Notes: generated by a model from the sequence alone, not told the origin. 33,644 nt of DNA from Flavobacteriaceae bacterium (GCA_013001285.1 JABDMU010000083.1:1-33644), one strand, 5' to 3'. Counted from the stretch's first letter, positions 9,232-19,382 are shown. Made by a program: numbers and translations.

Positions 9232-10089
9232 ATGCATTTTTTACAGATCGTCTGGAATCCAACTTCCGAAGGCATAAAAATTACCGATAGTTTCACTATT
9301 CATTATTATAGTTTAATGTGGATCGTAGCATTTTTGTTAGGCTACTATATCATGAAAAAAATATACAATCGTGAAAATGAAACTCAAGAACGACTGGATG
9401 CCCTTTTTATTTATTCCGTCGTTGGGATCTTATTAGGTGCGCGCCTGGGTGAAACCTTTTTTTACAGCTGGGACTATTTTAAGGATCATCTTGTCGAGAT
9501 CTTGTTGCCCATTCGCGAAGACCCTAATGGTAGTATCTTAGGCATAAAGGGCTATAAGTTTTATGGATTTAGAGGATTAGCGAGTCATGGTGCCGCTGTA
9601 GGTATGATCATTGCCATGTTCCTGTATTCAAGAAAACATTTGAAGCGCTCCGTACTTTGGATCTTAGATCGCGTTGTACTTCCAGTTGCTATTGGTGCCA
9701 TATGTGTTCGCATTGGAAACTTCTTCAATTCTGAAATGATAGGTAAAGAAACCAACAGTAGTTTCGGAATAATATTTAAACAAATTGATAATGTTGTTAG
9801 GCATCCAGGGCAACTTTATGAAGCCTTCGGTTATATATTTGTGTTTTTCACCCTCTGGTATTTCTATTGGAAAACCGAAAAAAGAAATCAGTTAGGATTT
9901 TTATTCGGATTGTTCCTTGTCATGTTGTTTTCAATTCGATTATTTGTGGAACGCTTTAAAATTGCTCAAGTTGACGGACGCGAAGACTGGCTCTTTTCAT
10001 TAAATACAGGGCAAGTCTTAAGTATTCCGTTTATTTTAATAGGATTGTATTTTATGTTCGTGTTCAAATCGAAAAAGACCTCAAAATGA
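9232..10089 (+). CDS. lgt: Prolipoprotein diacylglyceryl transferase
   Basis: Inner-membrane enzyme that moves a diacylglyceryl group from phosphatidylglycerol to the lipobox cysteine of prolipoproteins, the first step of lipoprotein maturation. The 285-residue protein has about seven hydrophobic segments and the family blocks RGLASHGAAVG (114-124, with His119), VRIGNFFNSE (159-168), RHPGQLYEA (190-198) and RLFVERFK (236-243). The next gene overlaps its end by four bases (ATGA), so the two are translationally coupled. Many predicted lipoproteins in this window would be substrates. Confidence 0.97.
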   Translation: MHFLQIVWNPTSEGIKITDSFTIHYYSLMWIVAFLLGYYIMKKIYNRENETQERLDALFIYSVVGILLGARLGETFFYSWDYFKDHLVEILLPIREDPNGSILGIKGYKFYGFRGLASHGAAVGMIIAMFLYSRKHLKRSVLWILDRVVLPVAIGAICVRIGNFFNSEMIGKETNSSFGIIFKQIDNVVRHPGQLYEAFGYIFVFFTLWYFYWKTEKRNQLGFLFGLFLVMLFSIRLFVERFKIAQVDGREDWLFSLNTGQVLSIPFILIGLYFMFVFKSKKTSK

Positions 10090-10580
10090 GAAGAAAATGG
10101 ATCACAGCCTGGGTTTTTATAATAATAATTGGATTTTCAGCATGTAAAGAAGATTCAAAAAAAGTGGTCAGTCCGGTTAAGATTGAATTTAAAAAAGAAG
10201 GTGAACTTCAAGTCCTAAGGTCACATTCAGATTCTTTATTGGCAACTTTCGATATAGAAATTGCTGATAATGAATACGAGCGACAAACAGGATTGATGAA
10301 CCGCCAAGACATGCAGAATGATCAAGCCATGCTTTTTATTTTTGATGAAGAGGATTACCGTTCATTTTATATGAAAAATACGTACATCCCATTAGACATC
10401 ATTTATCTGGACGATCAGGGTGAGATCATCAGTTTTCAATATGATGCCAAGCCCATGGATGAAACTTCTCTCCCATCGATAAGTCCAGCAAAATATGTAC
10501 TTGAGATCAAAGCTGGGCTTTCAGAAAAGTTCGATATTCAAATCGATGATAAGATCAAATTTACACGTATAGCTAACTAA
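10086..10580 (+). CDS. DUF192-family lipoprotein
   Basis: A 164-residue protein with an N-terminal signal and lipobox (FSAC, Cys20), so probably membrane-anchored after processing by Lgt, which is encoded just upstream with a 4-base overlap. Residues about 65-160 form a DUF192 domain: GLMNRQDM, MLFIFDEE, FYMKNTYIPLDIIYLD and YVLEIKAG are typical. The biochemical role of DUF192 is not established. A terminator follows directly. Confidence 0.88.
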   Translation: MRRKWITAWVFIIIIGFSACKEDSKKVVSPVKIEFKKEGELQVLRSHSDSLLATFDIEIADNEYERQTGLMNRQDMQNDQAMLFIFDEEDYRSFYMKNTYIPLDIIYLDDQGEIISFQYDAKPMDETSLPSISPAKYVLEIKAGLSEKFDIQIDDKIKFTRIAN

Positions 10581-10602
10581 ACGCAAAAAACAAAAGCCAT
10601 AA

Positions 10603-10634
10603 AAAAAGCCTTTCAAAGTATTGAAAGGCTTTTT
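10603..10634. terminator. Bidirectional terminator, lgt operon / secDF
   Basis: Perfect 14-bp stem (10603-10616 with 10621-10634), loop AGTA, core GCCTTTC/GAAAGGC with A-run on the left and T-run on the right. It sits between convergent genes and can serve both strands. Confidence 0.93.
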
Positions 10635-10655
10635 ATATATTTAGAATTCACTTCG

Positions 10656-13634
10656 CTATTCAGCATCGGAATTTTCAGATTTCTTAAGTGAATCATACAT
10701 GATCGGAGTTGCGATAAATACCGAAGAGTAAGTTCCTACAATGACACCAACTATAAGTGCAAATAATAATCCTCTTAGGGAATCAGCACCAAATGTGAAC
10801 ATTGATAAAAGTACCACTAAAGTTGTTAAGGAGGTGTTCAATGTTCTACTCAATGTACTATTCAAGGCTGTATTTACGGTGCGATCAAACTCCCATTTGG
10901 TATGTTCGTTCAAAAACTCTCTAATTCTATCGAATACAACCACGGTATCATTCAGTGAATATCCAATAACCGTTAATATGGCCGCAATAAACGCCTGATC
11001 GATCTCCATACTAAATGGCATGAACCTCCAGGTAATTGAAAAGATACCTAATACGATCAAGACATCATGGAATACTGCCGCAACTGCACCAAGAGAGAAT
11101 TGCCATTTTTTAAATCGGAGTAATATATAAAGGAATACCACTATCAATGATCCTAAAATCGCCCACACAGACGAACGTTTGATATCATCGGCGATTGTTG
11201 GACTTACTTTACCCGAGTACATTTTACCTACATTGTTTTCGGCATCAACAAATTGCTCATAAGTATAACCATCTGGTAAGAAAGGTCTAATGGCTTCAAA
11301 TAATTTATTTTGTACATCTTCATCAGCTTCAGCTGAATTCTCACTGATATTGTATTTAGTTGAAATCTTTAACTGATTGGCATTACCGATAGTCTTCACC
11401 TCAGAACTTCCAAAAACAGCATTTACAGCCCCTTTAACTTCTTCGGCATTGACATCCTGTGCAAAACGCACTTGATAGGTTCGACCACCAACAAAATCAA
11501 TACCTTCATCTAAACCTGTAGTAAATAATGATCCCAATCCACCTAATATGATCACAGCCGAAATAACATAAGCCATTTTTCTTTTTTTCAAGAACTTAAT
11601 ACTGATATTTCTGAATAGCCCTTTTGTAAGCTTAGTTGAAAAAACTAATTTTCCTCCTTTATTTACGTACCAATCAATCAATAATCTTGAAATGAATATG
11701 GCTGTAAATAAGGATGTCAAAATACCGATCAATAAGGTTGTTGCAAATCCTTTAATTGGACCTGTTCCAAATACGAAAAGAATTAAGGCCGTTAAACCTG
11801 TGGTAATGTTTGCATCAAGAATGGATGATAAGGCGTTGCTAAAACCATCTTGAATGGATTCCTTCTGACCTTTACCTTTAGCCAACTCTTCACGAATACG
11901 TTCGTAAATAAGTACATTTGCATCAACAGCAATACCTACAGTTAATACGATACCGGCAATTCCAGGGAGGGTTAATACGGCTCCTAATCCAGAAAGGATC
12001 CCAAAGATCAATAAGATGTTCAATAATAAGGCAATATCTGAAAAGATACCCGCTTTACCATAGTAAAAGATCATCCATATTAATACAAGGATCAATGCAA
12101 TAATAAACGATTTAGAACCTGAATCAATAGCCTCCTGGCCTAAAGAAGGACCAACTTCTTCGGCTTGAACGATATCTGCAGAAGCTGGTAGCTTACCTGC
12201 TCTTAAAACGTTTGCTAAATCTTGAGCTTCACTTAAATTATAATTTCCTGTAATACGAGAACTTCCACCTGATATTGGACCCGTAGTAACACCAGGAGCT
12301 GAATACACGATATCATCTAGGACAATAGCGATTTGAGTCCCCTGATTAAAGGCTCTTCCCGTCATTTCTTCCCAGATCTTCGCACCTTTCATGTTCATGT
12401 CCATAGACACAGCTGGCTTACTGAATTCGTCATAAATTTGACGTGCATCTGTAATAACAGCACCACTTAATTCAGGTTTATTCTCTCTATTCCCTTTAAG
12501 GGCATACATATTGACAAATTCATTATTTTCTTGTTCAATACCGAAAGCAAAATGCGTATACTTTTGATCAGCTGGTAAATAAACTTTAGCCTCTTCAGAC
12601 TTCAAATATTCTCTGATCATAGGAATATCTGCCTTGTTCACCGACACAAGAGCAGAAGCATCCTGAGGTGCGTAAAAGAATTGTTTAGCGTTATCTAAAG
12701 CAGCATCAACTTCGGTTGAGTCGGCATTAGTTTCTCCTAAAAGTTCGTTGATCTGAGAATCTTCGTCATCTTCGGCTTGCTCTTCACCTTCTTCTTGAAC
12801 CTCTTTTGTTGGGTTCACCATTGCTTGTAATGCTTCATTAGCATTTGCAAGGAATACATTTAGGTTTTGCCCGCTTTCAACATCCCAAAATTCTAATTGT
12901 GCTGTACTCTGAAGTAAATTCTTTACACGATTCACATCCTTTGCACCAGGCAATTCAACTAAAATACGACCAGAATTACCCAGACGTTGAATGTTTGGTT
13001 GGGTCACCCCAAATTTATCGATACGTTTTCGCAGGACTTCAAATGCCGACACAATAGATTCATCGATCTTTCGTCTAAGAATAGGTTGCACCTCATCATC
13101 GGTCATATTGAATGTGATCTCTTCACTTAAGGTTCTGTTTGCGAAAATATCCGGAGAGGCTAATTTTGTATCTCCTTTAATTGCGTCAAATGCGATAAAG
13201 AAATCATCGATATAAGCATTCTGGCTATTTTTTTGAAGTTCTTCAGCATCGTCTAAAGCCTTTCTAAAAACTGGGTCCTTACTATCGTTGGCCAATCCTG
13301 ATAATATATCTCTTACTGAAATTTGAAGAATCACATTGATACCACCTTTAAGGTCCAAACCAAGATTCATGGCCTTATCTTTAACTTCGTTGTATTTAAA
13401 TTTGGCAATACCTAAATTATACACGTAGTCGAGGCCAGAAAGAGAGTCTAGATATCTTGTTTCAGCTTGGTCTCGTTTGGCATCATAGTCAGCTTCAGTT
13501 TCTGAAACTTTACTAATTGCATATTGTTTGGCGGCATCTTCAATTTGATTTCCTTTAAAGGTAAATGACAATTGATAAATACTTACCAATCCAAATAAGA
13601 GTGCAAATAATTTTACTAATCCTTTATTTTGCAT
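10656..13634 (-). CDS. secDF: Fused protein translocase subunit SecDF
   Basis: Proton-driven inner-membrane partner of SecYEG that pulls exported proteins across. SecD and SecF are joined in one 992-residue chain, usual in Bacteroidota. The SecD part runs to about 660: a first TM (about 7-25), LGLDLKGG (91-98), periplasmic region with GVTQPNIQRLG (209-219), and TM helices from about 510 with the DANVLIYERIREEL motif at 571-584 following Asp571. SecF starts near 675 with GIDFVGGRTY (711-720) and carries DTVVVFDRIRE later. A very acidic linker (about 278-292) lies in the periplasmic part. It has its own promoter and is separated from mdh by a terminator. Confidence 0.97.
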   Translation of the reverse strand: MQNKGLVKLFALLFGLVSIYQLSFTFKGNQIEDAAKQYAISKVSETEADYDAKRDQAETRYLDSLSGLDYVYNLGIAKFKYNEVKDKAMNLGLDLKGGINVILQISVRDILSGLANDSKDPVFRKALDDAEELQKNSQNAYIDDFFIAFDAIKGDTKLASPDIFANRTLSEEITFNMTDDEVQPILRRKIDESIVSAFEVLRKRIDKFGVTQPNIQRLGNSGRILVELPGAKDVNRVKNLLQSTAQLEFWDVESGQNLNVFLANANEALQAMVNPTKEVQEEGEEQAEDDEDSQINELLGETNADSTEVDAALDNAKQFFYAPQDASALVSVNKADIPMIREYLKSEEAKVYLPADQKYTHFAFGIEQENNEFVNMYALKGNRENKPELSGAVITDARQIYDEFSKPAVSMDMNMKGAKIWEEMTGRAFNQGTQIAIVLDDIVYSAPGVTTGPISGGSSRITGNYNLSEAQDLANVLRAGKLPASADIVQAEEVGPSLGQEAIDSGSKSFIIALILVLIWMIFYYGKAGIFSDIALLLNILLIFGILSGLGAVLTLPGIAGIVLTVGIAVDANVLIYERIREELAKGKGQKESIQDGFSNALSSILDANITTGLTALILFVFGTGPIKGFATTLLIGILTSLFTAIFISRLLIDWYVNKGGKLVFSTKLTKGLFRNISIKFLKKRKMAYVISAVIILGGLGSLFTTGLDEGIDFVGGRTYQVRFAQDVNAEEVKGAVNAVFGSSEVKTIGNANQLKISTKYNISENSAEADEDVQNKLFEAIRPFLPDGYTYEQFVDAENNVGKMYSGKVSPTIADDIKRSSVWAILGSLIVVFLYILLRFKKWQFSLGAVAAVFHDVLIVLGIFSITWRFMPFSMEIDQAFIAAILTVIGYSLNDTVVVFDRIREFLNEHTKWEFDRTVNTALNSTLSRTLNTSLTTLVVLLSMFTFGADSLRGLLFALIVGVIVGTYSSVFIATPIMYDSLKKSENSDAE

Positions 13635-13675
13635 TATTGAAAAATTTTGGTCTTTTCTGATTTTTTAAAAACGAG

Positions 13676-13706
13676 CAAATATATGATTTACGTAGTGAAT
13701 TGACAA
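13676..13706 (-). promoter_or_regulatory. Predicted secDF promoter (TTG-N20-TATATTTG)
   Basis: Read on the minus strand, TTG at 13706-13704 is followed after 20 bp by TATATTTG at 13683-13676. This fits the known Flavobacterium pattern TTG, 17-23 bp, TAnnTTTG. It lies about 42 bp before the secDF ATG at 13634 and is the best housekeeping promoter match I found in the window. Confidence 0.7.
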
Positions 13707-13725
13707 TACATTTGGTCGATTTAAT

Positions 13726-13758
13726 AAAAAAGAGCAACGAAAAAAATTGCTCTTTTTT
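13726..13758 (-). terminator. Terminator after mdh
   Basis: Stem of 12 bp (13726-13737 with 13747-13758, core GAGCAA/TTGCTC), 9-base loop, long T-run when read on the minus strand. It lies 43 bp after the mdh stop and before the secDF promoter. A/T runs on both sides mean it could act in either direction. Confidence 0.88.
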
Positions 13759-13800
13759 TAAAAATATGTAATTGGACTGACCTAAACATTGGCAAACGCC

Positions 13801-14727
13801 CTACAGTTCAAGTAATCCGTTTGTTTTTTTAACACCTTCAGCACTTTCTTTCAAATGATCAGCTTCAGCACTATTCAATTGGATTTCAACAATTTTTTCA
13901 ATACCATTTCTTCCTAAGATACACGGTACTCCAATGGAAAGATCATTCAATCCATATTCACCTTCTAAAAAAGCAGAACATGGAAACATTTTTTTCTGAT
14001 CGCAAGCTATGGCTTGAACCAGTGCACTAACGGCAGCTCCTGGTGCATACCAAGCAGAAGTTCCCAATAATTTAGTTAGTGTAGCGCCTCCTACTTTCGT
14101 GTCTTCTTTTACTTGATCTAAGCGTTCGGCCGATAAAAATTCTGAAACTTTTACGCTATTACGAGTCGCGTGATTGGTTAACGGCACCATACCTTTATCG
14201 CTATGTCCTCCAATGACCATTCCATCAACATCGCTGATTGGTGCTCCTAAAGCTTCTGCTAATCGGTATTTAAATCTGGCAGAATCTAAAGCACCTCCCA
14301 TTCCAATAATCTTGTTTTTAGGCAAATTTGTTGTTTTATGCACTAAGTAGGTCATCGTATCCATGGGATTACTAACAACGATGAGTACAGTATTTGGTGA
14401 ATGTTCTATTAAGCTTGACGATACAGATTTCACGATCCCAGCATTGATACCTATGAGTTCTTCACGGGTCATTCCAGGTTTTCTAGGAATTCCAGAAGTG
14501 ATCACACATATATCGCTATTTGCTGTTTTACTATAATCGCCAGTGGTTCCAACAATTTTTGTATCGAATCCGTTAAGCGATGCTGTTTGCATCAGATCCA
14601 TGGCTTTACCTTCGGCATAACCTTCCTTGATATCAAGCAAAACAACTTCAGATGCGAAATCTTTTATGGCAATATATTCGGCACAACTAGCGCCAACTGC
14701 TCCTGCCCCTACTACTGTAACTTTCAT
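13801..14727 (-). CDS. mdh: Malate dehydrogenase
   Basis: NAD-dependent oxidation of malate to oxaloacetate in the citric acid cycle. The 308-residue protein is of the LDH-like bacterial type: GAGAVGASCA (7-16) is the Rossmann glycine loop, Asp32 is placed for NAD binding, Arg82 and Arg88 (IPRKPGMTR) are in the mobile loop, Asn120, Asp148 and Arg151 bind substrate, and His175 (IGGHSDKGMVPL) is the catalytic base. Arg82, not Gln, at the specificity position favours malate over lactate. A TAATTTTG box (14772-14765, minus strand) lies 38 bp before the ATG but has no clear TTG partner. Confidence 0.96.
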   Translation of the reverse strand: MKVTVVGAGAVGASCAEYIAIKDFASEVVLLDIKEGYAEGKAMDLMQTASLNGFDTKIVGTTGDYSKTANSDICVITSGIPRKPGMTREELIGINAGIVKSVSSSLIEHSPNTVLIVVSNPMDTMTYLVHKTTNLPKNKIIGMGGALDSARFKYRLAEALGAPISDVDGMVIGGHSDKGMVPLTNHATRNSVKVSEFLSAERLDQVKEDTKVGGATLTKLLGTSAWYAPGAAVSALVQAIACDQKKMFPCSAFLEGEYGLNDLSIGVPCILGRNGIEKIVEIQLNSAEADHLKESAEGVKKTNGLLEL

Positions 14728-14795
14728 AAACTTAGTATTTAATTTGTGTTGAAATTAGAGATTGCAAAATTACAAATTAAAATGCTCTAAATAAA

Positions 14796-14824
14796 AAAAG
14801 CACGAGAATAAATCCCGTGCTTTT
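14796..14824 (-). terminator. Terminator after the DUF6588-type gene
   Basis: Nine-bp stem AAAAGCACG (14796-14804) with CGTGCTTTT (14816-14824), 11-base loop and T-run on the minus strand, 22 bp after the stop of the gene at 14846. Confidence 0.85.
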
Positions 14825-14845
14825 AACCAATAAAACTAAGTAAAC

Positions 14846-15859
14846 TTAGAAAGAAAAATGTATTCCGAAGGAGGCACTATCAAATTCGGCTAATGTATAA
14901 TCTACATTAAATCCAAAAAATCCCACTTTCAAACGTGCTCCTAAGGTGGTTCTTAGTCCAGAAACTTTTTGTTTAACTGAAAATGGATCTATAATTTCCT
15001 CTGAAAAAATAACCCCGTTCGTCACCCGATACGTTCCTAACAAGTCGGAGTTAGATGTTCCTGTCATGTAGCCTAAGGCTCCATAAAAATTAATGATCTT
15101 GATCTTTGTCGACACAATGAGTTCGGCCAGAAATGTATTGACTTGAGTTTCAACACGCTGTTCTTCGCCGTCAACAAGGCTAGAATCTGTAAAATCATAA
15201 CTTGCATCTAAATGTGTATATGCGACTAAACCAGAAATGGCCACTGGCCAAATTTTTTCAGCCGGAAGAAACCCAGTAAAATTTTGCTGGACACCAATGC
15301 CGTATAATCCAATTTTTGTGTCTTCTGTAGTAATCTTTGGAAAGAATCGACCTTTTATCTCTGTTCCCTTAAAGGGCGCAAAACTTGCTTGTAAAAAAGC
15401 TGTAGGTATTAAATTTACATTGGCTGATCCTATTCCAGTTGGTAAGGTTAGCTCGACTTCCTGATCTCCAAAAATGGGATCATCATATGTGACAATTACG
15501 GTCTGTTCAGGATCATTATGCCCAAGAGCTGTTGCCACTGATTTTGATGGACTATCATCTGGAAATCTCACATTCTCATATTCGGAAACATCCAGGATAA
15601 AAGATTTTTTTTCATCTTTTATAAAACCTATATTTCCCGAAAGACTCAATTCAAATCCAAGTCGATTTAAGGTTTTTCCATGATTAAACCAGCCATTATT
15701 AATTCCATAGGCCACACCATCTGTAGCTGGCATTAAATAATCTGTACTAAATCGTTTGGCATCACTGATACCAGCCGCCAAAAGATCATCAATATTTTCT
15801 TGTGCTTGAGTGAGTCCTATACCAAGTATAGTGCAAAAAAGAAACCACTTCTTTATCAT
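14846..15859 (-). CDS. Outer-membrane DUF6588-type beta-barrel protein
   Basis: The 337-residue protein starts with a signal peptide (about 1-19, ending TQAQ) and then shows many alternating short strands, Gly- and aromatic-rich turns and a C-terminus ending in Phe (FGIHFSF), all typical of an outer-membrane barrel. I assign it to the DUF6588 type by general resemblance; the function is not known. It stands alone between mdh and the TonB receptor gene with its own terminator. A minus-strand TATTTTTG box at 15888-15881 lies about 22 bp before the ATG and may be its promoter. Confidence 0.65.
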   Translation of the reverse strand: MIKKWFLFCTILGIGLTQAQENIDDLLAAGISDAKRFSTDYLMPATDGVAYGINNGWFNHGKTLNRLGFELSLSGNIGFIKDEKKSFILDVSEYENVRFPDDSPSKSVATALGHNDPEQTVIVTYDDPIFGDQEVELTLPTGIGSANVNLIPTAFLQASFAPFKGTEIKGRFFPKITTEDTKIGLYGIGVQQNFTGFLPAEKIWPVAISGLVAYTHLDASYDFTDSSLVDGEEQRVETQVNTFLAELIVSTKIKIINFYGALGYMTGTSNSDLLGTYRVTNGVIFSEEIIDPFSVKQKVSGLRTTLGARLKVGFFGFNVDYTLAEFDSASFGIHFSF

Positions 15860-15949
15860 AGGTTCAATAGATTTAGATTACAAAAATAACAAATATTTTA
15901 AAAATAACGTATTTTGTCGGATTTAATTGCTCTTAATCGGATAATTAGT

Positions 15950-18490
15950 CTAGAAATGTACTCTAAAACTCAAATTCGGCGTTAAGCCCAGTGATTTATT
16001 ATCGATTTGAATAGCATTATCAGAATTATTTGGATCAACCTCAAAATAGCGATTAATACTATTTCGTTGATTCGTTAAATTAATCACACCAGCCCTAAAC
16101 GAGGCATTTACCGAATTGCTAAATTTAAAGGTGTAATGAAGTGAGGCATCCAATCGCATAAATTCATCCAGTCGTTCACGATTTGGTGTGTCATAATTCA
16201 CCACTGTCGTACTTCCATTTTGAATAGTTTCATTACCTTCAACTGGTTTAGTATACGGTTGGCCAGTTCGCCACATACCTCCCAAAGACACTTTTAACTG
16301 TTCCAGAATATTTAAACTTAGTGCCATTGATACTGAATGTTCTATATCAACATTATTAGGAAAAATAGAAGGCGTCAAGGTTTTAAATTCATAGTCATTC
16401 GAACTATTGGTATAGCTTATCCATGCACTATAAGTGTCCGTAGTCTTATTCGCTAAAAACTCGATGCCTTTTACGGTATAACTTCCCGAAGCATTGAGAT
16501 ACTGAAAATTATTATAAAATCCTTGATTAGATACCGTTATACCGTCAACATCCTTATAAAATGCTGTAAGGTTAATGCTCAAATCATTCTGACTAAATTC
16601 TGCGCCAAATGATAATTGCTGACTCGTTGAAATGGGAATATTTTCTTCGTTGGCCAAGATCCATCGTCTGTTCTCCACACCTAAAAAATCGTCCTCAAAA
16701 TCTACAATTTGGGTTGCTGACTGGTTTTTAAACTCACCTGCCAACTCTAAGGCGAGGGCGTTCACTATTTTTTGTCGAATACTAACTCGGGGCTCTATGA
16801 GTAATTTATCGAATTTTTGAAAATAATTCAATCGTGCTCCAAGACGAACAAACGTAAAGTGCTTTGCAAACTCCATTTCGGTATAAACCGCGTGATTACG
16901 AAGCACATCTTTTTTTGTACGTTCATATGAAGGTGCGCTTACCGTGGTTTCATTCAAAATGCCAATTTCACTAAACTCGTAGCCATTTAGCAAAGTTAAA
17001 TGTTTTGAAATGTCATAATAGGTATTCAACTTTGCTCCGGTCTCCAATACTTCATTGGCCTGAGCAAGTATTTGATTTGTTTGCACACGCTCATCAGATG
17101 CATCGACATTGTATTTAGAATAGAACCCGGAAACCTTGGTTCTGAATTTTTTAGACCATTGTGCTGTCCAACTGCCTCCTGCACCAAGATTCTCTTGTGA
17201 TAAATTACTGGATTTAGAAATTGAATCGCCCTCATTTGTTTTATAGGCTTCGCTGTAATCAAGGTTATTAGATATGCTAATGACATTTGCCCGTATTTTA
17301 TGATCAGAGTTTATATCATACAGTAATTTAGCGGTGTAATCATAAAACAAAAATTCAGAATTCGTCATTCCATCTGATAAATTTGGATTGGTTTCTATAT
17401 CACTATCCTGAAAGCTTCGTTCAAAATATTTGTCGTAAGTGGGAGACGTAAATGCATCCGTGAATGAACGACGTCCAGAAATATGAAGTCCTAGATTATG
17501 GCTCAATGGAATTTCAAGAAATGCATCAGCGCTAATTAAATTAAATCCAACACCTCCGGTAAAACTTGTACCAATTTTATCTTTTGTAGACATATTAATT
17601 GTACTTGAAACCCCGTCACTATACTCACTACTTGTGCCATTTTTGGTAACAATGACCTTATTGGTAAGGTTAGGATTATAAGCAGATATCAATCCGAAAA
17701 AATGGCCGGAATGGTACATTTTAATATCATCCCAGAGCATCAAATTTTGATCATTGGTTCCGCCTCTTACATTTATATTGGCAATACTTTCATTGGTGCT
17801 TTCAATTCCAGGTAAGGCTTGTATAGATTGCAGAATATCAGGTTCGGTAAGTCCTGGAAGAATTCCAAATTTTTCGGTGTTCAGAAGGGTACTTCCATCT
17901 TTTAATTTTTGTAAACCTGTGGTCAGAAACTTGGTGATCACCACTTGATTTAAAGCTTGTGCTTCTTCAAGTAAATAAATCGTTTTACAATCGTTGGTAA
18001 CCGTAAAGAAATCTGAAGCAGGAAATGATTCTGATTTAAATCCGATAAACGAGATCACAATTTTCGCATTGACTGGAATATTATTCAATTCAAATTTTCC
18101 ATCAAAACTTGTAATAGCACCTTTGCTCGTTCCAGACACGATGATGTTGGCACCTAGTAAAGGCGCATAATTATTTTCCTTTACAAATCCACAGATAGAA
18201 ATTTCCTTATTGAGAGGAGTTACAGTAATATAGCGCTCATCTAGGATCTCAAAATTAAGTAAGGTATTTTGATTAAGGTATGTAATATATTCACTTAAGG
18301 AGAGTACTTTATCAGGGGATTTAATAAACAAATCCCTAACATCGCTTACAGCATATGAAAATTTAACCTCATGTTGGGCTTCAATTTTCGTCAATAATTC
18401 AATTAGGGGTTCTTTGTTAATGCGTTCCTGCCCTTGAATTAACTGACAAACAAATAGCATTAGTAAAAGTACCCATTTAGTTTCCTTCAT
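15950..18490 (-). CDS. STN-domain TonB-dependent receptor (FecA-like transducer)
   Basis: Outer-membrane receptor that should both import a ligand and signal its presence. I prefer the ATG at 18490, because the signal peptide then starts MKETKWVLLL; an in-frame ATG at 18502 also exists. Numbered from the longer start (850 residues), the domains are: signal peptide to about 25, STN signalling domain (about 28-96, working through FecR in known systems), carboxypeptidase-regulatory-like domain (about 102-178), plug (about 185-310, with ANINVRGGTNDQN) and a barrel ending in LSFRVHF. The start overlaps the fecR end by 14 bp (26 bp with the longer start), so the two are coupled. The ligand cannot be told; the gene is not next to a SusD homologue, and the short barrel differs from SusC proteins. 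Confidence 0.93.
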   Translation of the reverse strand: MKETKWVLLLMLFVCQLIQGQERINKEPLIELLTKIEAQHEVKFSYAVSDVRDLFIKSPDKVLSLSEYITYLNQNTLLNFEILDERYITVTPLNKEISICGFVKENNYAPLLGANIIVSGTSKGAITSFDGKFELNNIPVNAKIVISFIGFKSESFPASDFFTVTNDCKTIYLLEEAQALNQVVITKFLTTGLQKLKDGSTLLNTEKFGILPGLTEPDILQSIQALPGIESTNESIANINVRGGTNDQNLMLWDDIKMYHSGHFFGLISAYNPNLTNKVIVTKNGTSSEYSDGVSSTINMSTKDKIGTSFTGGVGFNLISADAFLEIPLSHNLGLHISGRRSFTDAFTSPTYDKYFERSFQDSDIETNPNLSDGMTNSEFLFYDYTAKLLYDINSDHKIRANVISISNNLDYSEAYKTNEGDSISKSSNLSQENLGAGGSWTAQWSKKFRTKVSGFYSKYNVDASDERVQTNQILAQANEVLETGAKLNTYYDISKHLTLLNGYEFSEIGILNETTVSAPSYERTKKDVLRNHAVYTEMEFAKHFTFVRLGARLNYFQKFDKLLIEPRVSIRQKIVNALALELAGEFKNQSATQIVDFEDDFLGVENRRWILANEENIPISTSQQLSFGAEFSQNDLSINLTAFYKDVDGITVSNQGFYNNFQYLNASGSYTVKGIEFLANKTTDTYSAWISYTNSSNDYEFKTLTPSIFPNNVDIEHSVSMALSLNILEQLKVSLGGMWRTGQPYTKPVEGNETIQNGSTTVVNYDTPNRERLDEFMRLDASLHYTFKFSNSVNASFRAGVINLTNQRNSINRYFEVDPNNSDNAIQIDNKSLGLTPNLSFRVHF

Positions 18491-19382
18491 ACTTATATAC
18501 AATCACGTTTTTACCGTCTATCTTATAACTCAATTGCAACGGAATTGTTATTGATTTTAAAGCTGTATTTTTATTGTTATGAGTAAAACTTCCTGTAAAC
18601 AGTTGATTTTCATCTACTTGTTTCATTTCTATTTTTAGATCGAATTGACGCTCAAATTCGGCAATCACTTCCTTATATGGTACCTCTTTAAAGCTTGATT
18701 CGTCCGATAACCATTCTGGAGCAAGCGTTCCAAAATCTGTAACATCACTTGGCTGACCGTTCACGATTCTAAAGGTTTTACCTTTTGAAAGTTGAAGTTG
18801 TGAACCATTATAAGACACTGCAACTAAACCTTCATAGCAATGCACTTCAAAATAATCATCGCGCTCTTTTACGTTAAACTGCGTTCCTAGAACTTGCACC
18901 TTACCCTGGCTTGTAATAACTGTAAACTTCTGGCCTTTTTCGACTTTAAAATAAGCTTCACCATTCAACTCGAGATCCCTTTGTTCTTTCCAGGACTTTT
19001 TATTGAATGAAATTGAAGAATTGGCATTTAAGGTCACTTCCGATTGATCGGGTAAATTAAAATGAATGGTTTGTGCTATATCGGTTTGGTAGGATTTGGT
19101 GGTATTAAATAATGTGAAATAACCAAGAGCTAAAACGACAATTGCAGCCACTGCCATTTTATAATATCTAGAAACATGCAATCTTCTAACTTTTACTTTT
19201 TCAACCTGAGCAGTACGCGTTTTTATATTCGCTAGAGCCGACTCGACGTCTACTTTAGGAACATCAATATGTGACGCATAATGAGCGATCTTTTCAAAAA
19301 TACGAGCATCTTTATCTGCTCCTAAATCTTCTTGAGATCCTTCGCGGTTAAACCAGTTCAATATGTTTTTTTCGTTTTGCAT
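18477..19382 (-). CDS. FecR-family anti-sigma factor
   Basis: Inner-membrane regulator that holds the ECF sigma factor and receives the signal from the receptor's STN domain. The 301-residue protein has a cytoplasmic N-terminal part (1-73), one TM helix (about 75-92), a periplasmic FecR domain (about 105-195, with GEAYFKVEKG and VLGTQFNV) and a C-terminal DUF4974 (about 230-300), the usual Bacteroidota form. The gene follows the sigma gene after 65 bp, and that gap holds a predicted ECF promoter, so fecR and the receptor can be induced apart from sigma. Confidence 0.94.
   Translation of the reverse strand: MQNEKNILNWFNREGSQEDLGADKDARIFEKIAHYASHIDVPKVDVESALANIKTRTAQVEKVKVRRLHVSRYYKMAVAAIVVLALGYFTLFNTTKSYQTDIAQTIHFNLPDQSEVTLNANSSISFNKKSWKEQRDLELNGEAYFKVEKGQKFTVITSQGKVQVLGTQFNVKERDDYFEVHCYEGLVAVSYNGSQLQLSKGKTFRIVNGQPSDVTDFGTLAPEWLSDESSFKEVPYKEVIAEFERQFDLKIEMKQVDENQLFTGSFTHNNKNTALKSITIPLQLSYKIDGKNVIVYKYEGN

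Noticed and set aside
10741-13215. Several plus-strand frames opposite secDF
   Set aside because: All are shadows of the conserved SecDF reading frame, without family resemblance.
15950-18490. SusC-type sugar uptake system
   Set aside because: No SusD homologue or glycoside hydrolase is near, and the receptor carries an STN domain with a barrel shorter than SusC proteins.
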